Shown: positions 45,590 through 54,866, counted from the first letter of the stretch. The stretch is DNA of 64,000 nt from Lutibacter citreus (GCF_003260195.1 NZ_QEIH01000002.1:496001-560000), one strand, 5' to 3'. The notes: a model not told the origin generated them from the letters alone. A program made the numbers and translations.

Positions 45590-46171
45590 TTAAGAAAATA
45601 ACCCTTGAATATTGGCTGCAAATAACTTAACAGAAATAGCCAATAATATTACACCAAATACTTTTCTAATTATATTTATACCTGTTTCACCAATAAATCC
45701 TTCAATCTTTTCAGATGTTTTTAAAGCAATATACATGAAAATTATGTTGATAATAATTGCTATAGCAATATTAACAGCATAAAACTCTGCTCTTAAAGAT
45801 AAAATAGAAGTTAAACTTCCAGGACCAGCAATTAAAGGAAATGCCAATGGAAAAACTGATGCTGTAACTGCATTTGTAGCGTCTTCTTTATATAATGAAA
45901 TTCCTAAAATCATTTCTAAAGCCAAGAAAAATAGAATAAGAGACCCGGCAACGGCAAATGAATTAACATCAATACCAATAAGATTTAAAATACTTTTTCC
46001 TAGAAAAAGAAAAGCAATCATTATCACCCCAGCAATTAATGCTGCCTTTTCAGATTCTAATTTGCCAACCTTTTTACGTAAATCTATTATAATTGGAACA
46101 TTTCCGATTACATCGATTACAGCAAATAAAATCATTGTTGCAGTAATAATTTCTTTAAAATTTATATCCAT
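45590..46171 (-). CDS. MarC-family membrane protein
   Basis: A 193-residue protein with about six membrane helices and the MarC signature: LFAVIDVIGNVPIIIDLR, AFPLIAGPGSLTSILSL and the conserved FGVILLAISVKLFAANI end. The family was once called an antibiotic-resistance factor; its real substrate is unknown. I start it at 46171 (MDINFKEI) because the longer frame begins in the -7 box at 46197-46204. The FAD protein gene follows 11 bp downstream. Confidence 0.9.
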   Translation of the reverse strand: MDINFKEIITATMILFAVIDVIGNVPIIIDLRKKVGKLESEKAALIAGVIMIAFLFLGKSILNLIGIDVNSFAVAGSLILFFLALEMILGISLYKEDATNAVTASVFPLAFPLIAGPGSLTSILSLRAEFYAVNIAIAIIINIIFMYIALKTSEKIEGFIGETGINIIRKVFGVILLAISVKLFAANIQGLFS

Positions 46172-46196
46172 AATCACATCTATTAAAATTGGACGG

Positions 46197-46204
46197 CAAA
46201 TGTA
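46197..46204 (-). promoter_or_regulatory. -7 promoter element (TACATTTG) for marC
   Basis: Exact TAnnTTTG on the minus strand, 25 bp before the chosen marC ATG and divergent from the DUF3109 promoter 45 bp away. Confidence 0.7.
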
Positions 46205-46249
46205 TATAATCAATTATTAATATTAACAAATGTATGTAAAAAAATAGTT

Positions 46250-46257
46250 TATTTTTG
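46250..46257 (+). promoter_or_regulatory. -7 promoter element (TATTTTTG) for the DUF3109 gene, immediately before the start codon
   Basis: Exact TAnnTTTG followed by four bases and the ATG at 46262. Confidence 0.7.
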
Positions 46258-46261
46258 CGCT

Positions 46262-46828
46262 ATGTTTCAACTAGGAAAAACAATAGTTTCAGAAGATATT
46301 ATAGAGAAAGATTTTGTCTGTAATTTATCGGCATGCAAAGGTAAATGTTGCATTGATGGAGAAGCGGGAGCCCCGCTAGAAGAAAATGAACTTCAAATAT
46401 TATTGGATATTTATCCAAAAGTAAAACCCTTTTTAAGACCTGAAGGGATTGCAGCAATTGAAGATCAGGGTCTATTTACAACCACTGAAGGAGAATATGA
46501 AACCACTTTGATTGATGAAAAAGATTGTGCGTATGTTATTTTTGACGAAAAGAATACTGCAAAATGTGGAATTGAAGAAGCTTACAATCAGGGAGAAATT
46601 AAATGGAAAAAACCCATTTCTTGTCACCTATATCCTGTTAGAATAATGGAATACAGTGAGTTTTCAGCAGTTAATTACCATAAATGGCCAATTTGTGATG
46701 ATGCTTGTACATTAGGAAAAGAATTACAAGTTCCTGTTTACAAATTTGTAAAAGAGGCACTTATTAGAAAATTTGGTAAAGATTGGTATGCTGAACTTGA
46801 GACTGTTGCCGATAAAATGAATGAATAA
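46262..46828 (+). CDS. DUF3109 (YkgJ-related) cysteine-cluster protein
   Basis: A 188-residue soluble protein with cysteine motifs typical of DUF3109: FVCNLSACKGKCCIDGEAGAP near the N-terminus, and later NTAKCGIEEAY, ISCHLYPVRI and WPICDDACTLGKE. The spacing fits a metal or iron-sulphur cluster site. The family is conserved in Bacteroidota, function unknown. The start ATG is five bases after the last G of a perfect -7 box, predicting a leaderless transcript. Confidence 0.9.
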   Translation: MFQLGKTIVSEDIIEKDFVCNLSACKGKCCIDGEAGAPLEENELQILLDIYPKVKPFLRPEGIAAIEDQGLFTTTEGEYETTLIDEKDCAYVIFDEKNTAKCGIEEAYNQGEIKWKKPISCHLYPVRIMEYSEFSAVNYHKWPICDDACTLGKELQVPVYKFVKEALIRKFGKDWYAELETVADKMNE

Positions 46829-46870
46829 TAATCATTCACTACAAATCCACTTAAAAAAAATAGAAATTAT

Positions 46871-46914
46871 TATATTAAAAAAGAGTACTAAATTTAGTAC
46901 TCTTTTTTAATATA
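46871..46914. terminator. 44-bp perfect palindromic terminator
   Basis: Left arm 46871-46892 and right arm 46893-46914 match without a mismatch. The stem contains GAGTAC-type GC pairs and ends in six A and six T, so it can act in both directions after the DUF3109 gene. Confidence 0.88.
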
Positions 46915-47037
46915 TCAATAATTTTATTAGATGCTTAGTTTTCTAATTGTTAACCATTTTATGTTATAAATATTACAAATAACAGAATTCTCTTTTGTAT
47001 TTTTATATAAAAGGTAACAAAAAAAGAATTCTACAAA

Positions 47038-48621
47038 ATGTTAAATTTAACAAGATTAGTTTTTTTACTCGTGTTTTTAGTGTTCTTTCAAACAACTTAC
47101 GGTCAAAATTATTCAAAAAAACAAATTGATAGTGTTTTTACAAAGTTAAAAGTTCTACCAAATAGTACTGATAAGGTTGACAAGCTAATTTCTTTATATA
47201 AAAAATCTATTTATAGTAAAATACCTGATGAAGAAATTATAAATGAAGCCATAAAAATATCTGAAAAAATTTATTATATAAATGGATTGGCTGATAGCTA
47301 CAATAGAAAAGGTTTAACAGCAAGATATGAAAATAATTATACAGAATCTGTTTCTTATCATAAACGCGCTTTAAATCTTCTTTCAGAATCAACAGATACT
47401 TTATTAAAAATTAAATGTTTAAATAGTTTAGGTGTTACTTATAGAAAGTTAAATCTTGAAAAAGAGGCCTTTAATGTTTATTTTGAAGCTCTAGATTTAT
47501 CTGAAAAGTTTAACAATCAAAAGAGTGTAGCTATTGCTTTAAATGGTATTGGAAATATCTTTATTGACACAAAAGAATATGACAAAGCTCTGTACTATTT
47601 TAGAAGAGATTATCAAATAGAATTAGCAAGAAACAACCCTAGAGGACAAGAATATAGTTTGTCAAATATTGGTGAAATATTCTTATATAAAAAATCATAT
47701 GATTCTGCCTTTGTATATCTAAATAAAGCTTTGTATTTAACTAAAAAGTTTAAACGGAAGGAAAGCGAAGCTATTCAGTATAATTTATTAGGTTTACTTT
47801 TTCAAAATAAAGAAGAATACGCAAAATCAACAGATTTTTATAAGAGAGCAATCCCCATTTTTACAAATTCAAATAACTTAAGATACCTTAGTAATACTTT
47901 AATTAATATTGGTAAAAATGAGTTATTTATAGGGAATTCAGATAAGGCTTTTGATAATATTACGGTAGGTTTAAATAATGCTAAAAATATAAAATCAAAA
48001 GAAAATATAATTCTTGGCTACAATGCTTTGGTTAATTATTATACTTTAACAAAAAACTATGAAAAAGCATTGTTTGCATATAAACTCGCAACAACTTTTC
48101 ATGATAGTATTGTAAATGAATCTTCTCAAAAAAGCATAATTAGTACGCAAATAGAATTTGAAACAGCAAAAAAGGATGAGCAAATTCAAAAATTAGCCAA
48201 TGAAAAAATATTAAGTGAATTAAATGCAAAATCTCATTTTAATAAATTAATTATAATTTCAATAATTGGATTTTTAATTGTTTCAGTCTTAGGTTATTTA
48301 ATGTATTTATATAGAAGAAATTCAGATTTAGAAATTGAAAATAAAAACAGTGAACTTCAAAATTATTTACATCAAATTAAGAAACTGAAAAAAGAAGCTA
48401 AAAACAAATCAGATATTTCTACAGAGAGTTTTGAAGAATACGGTCTTTCTAAAAGAGAAATTGAAGTTTTTAACCATATTACACAAGGTTTAAGCAATGA
48501 TGAAATTGCAGAGAAAATGTTCGTTTCAAAAAATACCATTAAAACTCACATTAAAAATATTTACTCAAAATTAGATGTGAAAAATAGAATTCAGGCAATA
48601 AAAAAAGTAAACAGTATTTAG
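47038..48621 (+). CDS. Membrane TPR sensor with C-terminal LuxR-type DNA-binding domain
   Basis: A 527-residue regulator: signal sequence (1-22, TTYGQ), tetratricopeptide repeats (about 70-350, for example SVAIALNGIGNIFIDTKEYDKALYYFRRD and EAIQYNLLGLLFQNKEEYAKSTDFYKRAI), a transmembrane helix (about 403-425), a short coiled coil, and a LuxR HTH (about 468-527: LSKREIEVFNHITQGLSNDEIAEKMFVSKNTIKTHIKNIYSKLDV). This one-component type senses in the periplasm and binds DNA inside. It lies 201 bp upstream of the envelope cluster in the same orientation and is the most likely regulator of it. Confidence 0.9.
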   Translation: MLNLTRLVFLLVFLVFFQTTYGQNYSKKQIDSVFTKLKVLPNSTDKVDKLISLYKKSIYSKIPDEEIINEAIKISEKIYYINGLADSYNRKGLTARYENNYTESVSYHKRALNLLSESTDTLLKIKCLNSLGVTYRKLNLEKEAFNVYFEALDLSEKFNNQKSVAIALNGIGNIFIDTKEYDKALYYFRRDYQIELARNNPRGQEYSLSNIGEIFLYKKSYDSAFVYLNKALYLTKKFKRKESEAIQYNLLGLLFQNKEEYAKSTDFYKRAIPIFTNSNNLRYLSNTLINIGKNELFIGNSDKAFDNITVGLNNAKNIKSKENIILGYNALVNYYTLTKNYEKALFAYKLATTFHDSIVNESSQKSIISTQIEFETAKKDEQIQKLANEKILSELNAKSHFNKLIIISIIGFLIVSVLGYLMYLYRRNSDLEIENKNSELQNYLHQIKKLKKEAKNKSDISTESFEEYGLSKREIEVFNHITQGLSNDEIAEKMFVSKNTIKTHIKNIYSKLDVKNRIQAIKKVNSI

Positions 48622-48822
48622 TCTTTCAAATATCAATACTTTTTATCTGTTTTTTCAAAAACTAACAACTTTGTCTATTAAAATCAATAGCTTATCTGCA
48701 TAATATCACCCATAAGGGTTATTTAAATCATCCTTTTAAATGAAGTAATTTTTTACGTTTAGATATAATTTAGCATTAGGAAAATCAACAAGACAATTGC
48801 TAAAAATTCTAAAACTAAAATT

Positions 48823-50115
48823 ATGAAAAATTTAAATTTTAAAAACAAACTCCTATTTAAATTGTTATTATTAATAGGAATCTTTTTTGTAGCACCTCAG
48901 CATGTAGACGCTCAATTTTTTAAAAAATTAGTAAAAAAAGCAGAACAAAAAATAGAACGTGAAGCTGATAAACGTTCTGAACGACGCGTTAATAAAAAAA
49001 TTGATAAAACCTTTGATGATGCAGAGGACACCATTGATGGTAAAAATAAAAAAGACAAAACAACTGAGAAAGAAAAGGCCAATAAGAGTACACAAGGCTA
49101 TAGTTCTAACTCAGAAAATACTTCACAACAAAATGGAACTACAGTAAAACAACCAAATGTAGTTTGGAATAAGTTTGATTTTGTTCCTGGAGATACCGTA
49201 ATTTTTGAAGATGGACCAAGTACCGACGAAGAAAATGGAGAGTTTCCAAGCCGTTGGGATTTATATAAAGGTAATGCTGAAATTGGGAATGTTGATGGCG
49301 AAAATGTGATAATGTTTCTTAGTCACCAATCTTACATTATACCCTACCTTAAAAATTCTAATGAAGATTATTTGCCCGATGTTTTTACCGTAGAATTAGA
49401 TGTATGGTTTGCAAAAGGATACACAACATCAAACAGATTATGGATTTATTTATGTGACCAAAAAAACAATAGGCAAAAGACAGAACGATTGGTTGTAATG
49501 CCTCACGCTTTATCGTTTATGGATTCAGATAAGTCTTATCCAGGAACTGAAAAGATAGGATGGTCAAAAGAGCTTGAAGGATCATGGAAACACATTTCTA
49601 TGGCTTATACCAAAGGGAAATACAAAGCCTATTTTAACGATACACGTTTAATAAATGTACCCCATTTAGAAATTAATCCTTCTGGAATTACTATTGAAGC
49701 AGGTAATGACAATATGTACATCAAAAACATCCGTATTGCCAAAGGTGGCGTAAAATACTATGATAGAGTTCTTTCTGAAGGAAAAATTATTGTAAACGGA
49801 ATAAAATTCGATGTCAATAAAGCAAGCTTAAAAGCTGAAAGTATGGGGCCAATTAATGAAATCTATAAATTAATGGTTGACAATCCTACAATTAATTTTA
49901 GTGTTGAAGGGCATACAGATAGTGATGGTAGCGATGTTACAAACATGACACTTTCAAAAGAAAGAGGAAAATCTGTTATGAATAAATTAATTGCTATGGG
50001 AATTGCTCCAAACAGACTTAAATCTGATGGTTTTGGAGAATCTAAACCAATTGATAATAATAGCACTCCTGAAGGAAAAGCGAATAACAGACGTGTTGAG
50101 TTTGTTAAGTTTTGA
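48823..50115 (+). CDS. OmpA-family protein with basic coiled N-terminus
   Basis: A 430-residue exported protein. After the signal peptide (about 1-31, ending HVDAQ) comes a highly charged helix (FFKKLVKKAEQKIEREADKRSERRVNKKIDKTFDDAEDTIDG, 32-75) that looks like a coiled coil, then a Lys/Thr/Ser linker, a beta-rich middle domain resembling a LamG-type jelly roll (about 120-310), and a C-terminal OmpA domain (about 325-430: NFSVEGHTDSDGSDVTNMTLSKERGKSV, with LKSDGFGESKP and NNRRVEF) whose Asp and Arg residues bind peptidoglycan. It is the first gene of the envelope cluster and is followed by a weak hairpin. Confidence 0.88.
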   Translation: MKNLNFKNKLLFKLLLLIGIFFVAPQHVDAQFFKKLVKKAEQKIEREADKRSERRVNKKIDKTFDDAEDTIDGKNKKDKTTEKEKANKSTQGYSSNSENTSQQNGTTVKQPNVVWNKFDFVPGDTVIFEDGPSTDEENGEFPSRWDLYKGNAEIGNVDGENVIMFLSHQSYIIPYLKNSNEDYLPDVFTVELDVWFAKGYTTSNRLWIYLCDQKNNRQKTERLVVMPHALSFMDSDKSYPGTEKIGWSKELEGSWKHISMAYTKGKYKAYFNDTRLINVPHLEINPSGITIEAGNDNMYIKNIRIAKGGVKYYDRVLSEGKIIVNGIKFDVNKASLKAESMGPINEIYKLMVDNPTINFSVEGHTDSDGSDVTNMTLSKERGKSVMNKLIAMGIAPNRLKSDGFGESKPIDNNSTPEGKANNRRVEFVKF

Positions 50116-50131
50116 TTGAGTTAATTTTTAG

Positions 50132-50164
50132 ACCTAGTAGGTTTCTGAAATCTACTAGGTTTTC
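50132..50164 (+). terminator. Hairpin after the OmpA-like gene
   Basis: A 9-bp perfect stem (50132-50140 and 50152-50160), 11-nt loop and four T. The short T run suggests partial termination, so the first gene may be more abundant than the rest of the cluster. Confidence 0.55.
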
Positions 50165-50220
50165 AAAAAACAAGAATCATTAGGTGCGTTTAAAATATAA
50201 ATAAACAAAAAAAAATAATC

Positions 50221-50697
50221 ATGAAAAAAACAATCAAATTTTTAACAGTTTTAGTTTTAGTAGCAGCAAGTTTCACATTCACATCTTGCAGCAGCGATGA
50301 TGATAATGATCTTCATACACAATTAGAGGATGGAAAGTATAAAGTAACAATGGATGGTAGTATTGTTGCAGAAGGAACAACAGAGGAAGTTGGTATGGTT
50401 GGAAATTCCATTTCACTTTCAGTGGGTAACGACTTTGGTGTACTAATTTCCGAAGTACCCGAAACAGTTGGTGTTGAGGTGAAAATTGGTGAAAATAACT
50501 CAGAAACAACAGTTATAATTTCTGGAAAAAATTTAATGAAAACAGGTACAGATGAAATGTATTTTTCCATTAGTGGAACTGTAAAAAGAACTTCAGAAAG
50601 CAAAATTTATTTTGAAGGAACTTGTAGTGAAATGGGGGGTACAACTGTTCATACTTTTAGCGGAACAGCTGAATCGGTTGCTTTTAAAGTAATATAA
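50221..50697 (+). CDS. Small lipoprotein with Ser/Asp anchor, hypothetical
   Basis: A 158-residue lipoprotein; the lipobox ends at Cys23 (FTFTSC) and is followed by SSDDDND, the acidic surface-export type signal of Bacteroidota lipoproteins. The remaining 125 residues are beta-rich (KVTMDGSIVAEGTTEEVGMVGNSISLSVGNDFGV, then VKRTSESKIYFEGTCSEMGGTTVHTFSGTAE), with a lipocalin-like pattern. I recognise no family. It is 20 bp upstream of the next gene, so the two are co-transcribed. Confidence 0.75.
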   Translation: MKKTIKFLTVLVLVAASFTFTSCSSDDDNDLHTQLEDGKYKVTMDGSIVAEGTTEEVGMVGNSISLSVGNDFGVLISEVPETVGVEVKIGENNSETTVIISGKNLMKTGTDEMYFSISGTVKRTSESKIYFEGTCSEMGGTTVHTFSGTAESVAFKVI

Positions 50698-50717
50698 GAA
50701 ATAATAAAAATTACATT

Positions 50718-51167
50718 ATGAAAAAAGTCATTTTAATAATTATCATTCTTATCAGTTTTACTCAATTTATTAAAGCTCAAACTGAAGTTGGTAGTGGTAT
50801 TTTGATAGGTACTTTAAGCACAATAGCAGTTGAGGTTAAAGCAAATTTTGGCGTATCAGAAAAAATATCCATATCACCATCCTTTGATTATTATTTAATG
50901 GATACTGCGAATAGTTATAATTTTTTCTTGTTAGGAGTAGATGCACATTATAATATGGAAATTAACAATGAATTTAAATGGTACCCATTAGCAGGGTTAA
51001 ATTACTTTGTAGTAAGCGGAGATGGTTATTCATCTGGTTCAAATTTTGGTTTAACGCTAGGAGCTGGTGCTAATTACAACTTGTCAGACAATATGAAATT
51101 GTATGCGGAAACTAAATACATACGCTCAGATTTAGGTTTGTTTGCCGGAATCTTGTTCGCCATTTAA
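50718..51167 (+). CDS. Small outer-membrane beta-barrel protein
   Basis: A 149-residue protein with a signal peptide (to about residue 20, IKAQ) and alternating amphipathic strands through the rest: VEVKANFGVSEKISISPSFDYYLMD, FFLLGVDAHYNMEI, FGLTLGAGANYNLSDNMKLYAETKYIRSDLGLFAGILFAI. This is the pattern of a small eight-strand barrel of the OmpA/porin-family type. The function is unknown. It lies in the envelope cluster. Confidence 0.75.
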   Translation: MKKVILIIIILISFTQFIKAQTEVGSGILIGTLSTIAVEVKANFGVSEKISISPSFDYYLMDTANSYNFFLLGVDAHYNMEINNEFKWYPLAGLNYFVVSGDGYSSGSNFGLTLGAGANYNLSDNMKLYAETKYIRSDLGLFAGILFAI

Positions 51168-51247
51168 ACAAACATTATTCTGTTGAATTAGCGCTTCAAC
51201 TGAGCTTTAAAAAATAGTTAGCTCACAATAATTTAAAATATTAAAAA

Positions 51248-52144
51248 ATGAAAAAATTAAGTTTAATACTTGCATTATTTATAGTAACTATAAGTTGCAA
51301 AGGAAACGAAAATAAATCAGTTGATAGTTTATCTATAAGTACTGAAAAACAAGAACCTAAATTAAAAAGATACGAAGTAAAATCTGGTATTATTAACTAC
51401 AAATCAACCATACAAGGTAAGGTTATGGGTAGTACAATAACAGGAACGGGATCTGAAAGTTTATCTTTTAAAGATTGGGGTAATATAGAACTTGTTGAAG
51501 AAAAATCTACAACCACAACAATTACAAATATTTTTGGAAAAAAGAATACAGATGTAGCTACTACACATAAAATTTCTAAATTAAATAATGGAGAAAGTTA
51601 TCACGTAGATTTTGATAAAAAACAAATTTTTATGCGTAGAGATATGGCAATGGAAATGACTAAAACCTTTGCTGGCGGAGATGTTAATAAAACAGGAAAA
51701 GCAATGTTAGAAGGTATGGGTGGGAAAATAATTGGTAACGAAAAGTTTTTAGGATATGATTGTGAAATATGGGATGTTCTTGGAGCTAAACAATGGATGT
51801 ACCAAGGAGTAGTTTTGAAACTTGAAATGACTACTATGGGAATAACCACAATTAAAGAAGCAACCAGTGCTAAATTTAATGTGAATGTATCTGATAGCAA
51901 TTTTAAATTACCTGATTTTCCTATTACAAAAGAAGAAGGCTTTATGGATAATGAAGAATATGAAGATGATATGGAAGACATAGATGCAAATATGGAAATG
52001 CTAAGTAATTTATCTTTTGAAGAATGGAAAAAAATGGCACTTGATGACAATGAAGATGAAGAAATGCAAAATATGAGCGAAGAAGAATTACATCAAACGT
52101 ATGATATGATTCAAAAAATGGTCAAAATGAGAAAAGGGAATTAA
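51248..52144 (+). CDS. Lipoprotein of a DUF4412-like group, hypothetical
   Basis: A 298-residue lipoprotein (lipobox ISC, Cys17). The body shows RYEVKSGIINYKSTIQG, WGNIELVEEKS, and LGYDCEIWDVLGAKQWMYQGVVLKLEMTTMG, a pattern shared with the next gene in the cluster and similar to DUF4412-type proteins that read 'modification of a substrate by an export signal'; I can only call it similar. The last 75 residues are very acidic (MDNEEYEDDMEDIDANMEMLSNLSFEEWKKM). It seems to be a paralogue of the 367-residue protein that follows, encoded 16 bp downstream. Confidence 0.7.
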   Translation: MKKLSLILALFIVTISCKGNENKSVDSLSISTEKQEPKLKRYEVKSGIINYKSTIQGKVMGSTITGTGSESLSFKDWGNIELVEEKSTTTTITNIFGKKNTDVATTHKISKLNNGESYHVDFDKKQIFMRRDMAMEMTKTFAGGDVNKTGKAMLEGMGGKIIGNEKFLGYDCEIWDVLGAKQWMYQGVVLKLEMTTMGITTIKEATSAKFNVNVSDSNFKLPDFPITKEEGFMDNEEYEDDMEDIDANMEMLSNLSFEEWKKMALDDNEDEEMQNMSEEELHQTYDMIQKMVKMRKGN

Positions 52145-52160
52145 TTAAAAAAAAGTTGCT

Positions 52161-53264
52161 ATGAAAACTTTTATATTGTTTTTGTCGCTTATTAGCTGCT
52201 TTGCAATACAATCGCAAGAGTTTAAGCCTTACAAAGTAAAAAGCGGAAAAATTACTTATGAAAAATTAAAATATTCAACACATTCAGTTTATAAGTATGA
52301 AAACGGAGTTGAAACGGGCTTTAGTGAACAAGTACCTTATGTAGCTGAACAAGTAATTTATTATTGGGATGAATTTGGAGATATTGCTTTTGAAGAAATT
52401 TATCAAGTATCAAAATTTGGAGGGAAATTGCTTCCTGAAAAAGTAAAAATAGCGGAACGTTTGTGGGTTGATGAACATCGTTATTATTTCAATTTTGACG
52501 AAAATAAAATTAGTGATGATCCATACTATTTACGTATAAAATGCAGAGAAAATATTCAATATTATCAAGTTATAGACTCTTGGATTGAAACGCTTTATAT
52601 GGGTACTGAAAAATCGGGATCCAAAGAAATACTGGGAAAACAAGCCGATTACTACAACATAAGTAAATATCACGATATATATGCTTGGAAAGGATTGGTA
52701 TTAAAAGATGAGAGTTTTTCTACAAGAGGTTCAAATGGCCCTAGAAACACTATTGAAAGAGCAAAAATTGCAGTAAAAATTGATACTATTTCAGTAATAA
52801 ATAAAGAAATTTTCAATCCAATTTGGTTAAAACGAGAAAGACTGTATCAATCATTAAACAATCAGAAAATTGTAGAATTATTTGATGGTCGACAAGATGT
52901 ACTATTTCAGGCAGATAATATCAACGGATTTAGAGTAATAAAAAATGATATTTTATTGTTTGTAACCACAAAACTAGCGGTTGGAAAACTTCAAATTTTA
53001 AATATAGATCCAAATCAAATAACCATTAAATATCAATTATATAATAACAATGGTTTTGAGTTAGACGCTCGAAATTCTTACAAAATTAAAGATAGCTCGT
53101 TGGTAAATATGGATAAAATCACTTATAAAAAATCAACCAATACAGAACTTGATTTTAAGTATGAAAAATCCATCATAATTCCACAAAATAATATCAGCAT
53201 TTTATTATTAAAACCTAGTAGAACAACGGAATTAGAAATTAAAAAATATGTTAGAAAACATTAA
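52161..53264 (+). CDS. Secreted paralogue of the preceding lipoprotein, with extra C-terminal domain
   Basis: A 367-residue protein with a signal peptide (to about residue 18). Its first 230 residues share the layout of the 51248 gene product: PYKVKSGKITYEKLKYS for RYEVKSGIINYKS, FGDIAFEEI for WGNIELVEE, GKQADYYNISKYHDIYAWKGLVLKDE for GYDCEIWDVLGAKQWMYQGVVLKLE. There is no lipobox. Residues 240-367 form a separate domain (LFQADNINGFRVIKNDILLFVTTK, ending EIKKYVRKH). The tandem arrangement points to a local duplication followed by divergence. No known family function. Confidence 0.7.
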   Translation: MKTFILFLSLISCFAIQSQEFKPYKVKSGKITYEKLKYSTHSVYKYENGVETGFSEQVPYVAEQVIYYWDEFGDIAFEEIYQVSKFGGKLLPEKVKIAERLWVDEHRYYFNFDENKISDDPYYLRIKCRENIQYYQVIDSWIETLYMGTEKSGSKEILGKQADYYNISKYHDIYAWKGLVLKDESFSTRGSNGPRNTIERAKIAVKIDTISVINKEIFNPIWLKRERLYQSLNNQKIVELFDGRQDVLFQADNINGFRVIKNDILLFVTTKLAVGKLQILNIDPNQITIKYQLYNNNGFELDARNSYKIKDSSLVNMDKITYKKSTNTELDFKYEKSIIIPQNNISILLLKPSRTTELEIKKYVRKH

Positions 53265-53274
53265 ATAAAATATT

Positions 53275-54816
53275 ATGAAAAAATTAGTAATAACACTTAT
53301 CGTTATTCTTTGTTTTTTTTCTTTAAAAGCACAAGAATCTAAAATAATAGGGAATTGGAAATTAACTCAGGTTGAAGCAAATAGTGAAACAGAAACAGGT
53401 ATGGAAGTTGTGTTTATTTTTGCAGAAAACGGAGTCTTTAAAGCAGCAAGAAATGCGGAGTCAAGAACAATGGATGTAGGCACATGGAACTACAATAAAA
53501 AGAATCATACACTTGTTATGGTAAGTGACATGGACAAGGATTTTAATGGCGAAGCTTCAATTGTTGAAGTAACTAAAAATGCGCTAGTCTATAAAAAAGA
53601 TGGAGCAACTTTATCTTTTATCAAATTAGCTAAAATGAATCCTCCAGCTAAAGTTGAAATGGAAAAACCAATACTTTCATTTGAAAGAGATGATTTGTAT
53701 GATAATGAAGAAGGTTTTAATGAAAAAGCTGAAGCCAAAAAATTACCTTGGAACATAACCGCAATTGTAAACTATTTAAAAGATAAAAATGAAGTTCTCT
53801 TTCAATATACAAGTTTTCCAGATTCTAGAGAAGCAGCTAATTGGGTGGTAAGCACCAAGTTTAATTACAATGAAGTTGACCAAACATTGGGTGCAAGAGA
53901 TTATTCATATGCTCAAAACGATTATATAGACATGACAGAACAAGCTATTTCTGTTGATTATTTTAAAGAAAATAAAGAAGATTTTCGATTTTACCCAGAA
54001 GAGGAACTAGATTGGTATAAGGTAGTTTCAACGAATGAAATCTTAAAAACAGCTCTTGGAGATTTTGAATGTACCGTTGTTGAAGGATTAGGTGGGTTTA
54101 GTGAAAAATTTCAATATTGGATGGTAAATAATCAACCAGGAGTATATGCAAAAATTGTAAAAGTTAAAGATCAAGAACCTCCTTTTGGTAGCACAACTGT
54201 TCAAATTATAAAAGAAGAAAGCATAGAAAACTCTGAATATTATAATCAAAAGGCAAAACTTGAACACCTTATGTTTGAGGAGGAAGATTTCTATACAGAA
54301 GGTCTTGAAAATTATAAATATAGCAACGAAAAAGATAAACTGCCATGGCAAGACTTTCATTTATTACTTGAACAACTTTCCAATATAAAACAACTGGTAT
54401 ATTCATTAGATCAATTAAATGAGGATGTAAATACATTCGAAAACAAAAAACTAACGGCTGATGTTTTTGTTGAAGCAGAAAATCAAAGATTGAAAATAGA
54501 CAACATTTTTAACGGCTACGATAGCTACAACACAGCTGAAGGTGATGTTTATCTTGGAGATTATGAAAATGGAAACGCAGATTTATACCCATTAGATGAA
54601 GGTATGTACCGGGTTGTTGGACAAGAAGAACTTACCATTGATCTAGGAACTTTTAACTGTACTGTTGTTGAAGCTCTTAATGATAATGAAAAACTAAAAA
54701 TTTGGCTTATGAATGACAAACCTGCTATAATAGCAAAAGTCATCAAAGATCCTAGAGAAGACTCTAGTAGCCACTATTCTATCTATGAGTTACAGGAAAT
54801 AATTACATCAAATTAA
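53275..54816 (+). CDS. Secreted lipocalin-like protein with two repeated domains
   Basis: A 513-residue exported protein (signal to about residue 20, SLKAQ). Residues 23-115 resemble a lipocalin-like domain (IIGNWKLTQVEANSETETGMEVVFIFAENGVFK, MDVGTWNYNKKNHTLVM). Two related copies of about 180 residues follow: the first near 135-320 (ALGDFECTVVEGLGGFSEKFQYWMVNNQPGVYAKIVKV) and the second near 330-505 (DLGTFNCTVVEALNDNEKLKIWLMNDKPAIIAKVIKD). Both have the [AS]KLPW motif near the start. The fold is unknown to me. The gene is 10 bp after its neighbour, in the middle of the envelope cluster. Confidence 0.72.
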   Translation: MKKLVITLIVILCFFSLKAQESKIIGNWKLTQVEANSETETGMEVVFIFAENGVFKAARNAESRTMDVGTWNYNKKNHTLVMVSDMDKDFNGEASIVEVTKNALVYKKDGATLSFIKLAKMNPPAKVEMEKPILSFERDDLYDNEEGFNEKAEAKKLPWNITAIVNYLKDKNEVLFQYTSFPDSREAANWVVSTKFNYNEVDQTLGARDYSYAQNDYIDMTEQAISVDYFKENKEDFRFYPEEELDWYKVVSTNEILKTALGDFECTVVEGLGGFSEKFQYWMVNNQPGVYAKIVKVKDQEPPFGSTTVQIIKEESIENSEYYNQKAKLEHLMFEEEDFYTEGLENYKYSNEKDKLPWQDFHLLLEQLSNIKQLVYSLDQLNEDVNTFENKKLTADVFVEAENQRLKIDNIFNGYDSYNTAEGDVYLGDYENGNADLYPLDEGMYRVVGQEELTIDLGTFNCTVVEALNDNEKLKIWLMNDKPAIIAKVIKDPREDSSSHYSIYELQEIITSN

Positions 54817-54866
54817 TTCAATTTCAATACAAATTTGGTTTTTATTCTAATAAAAAACATATAAAA

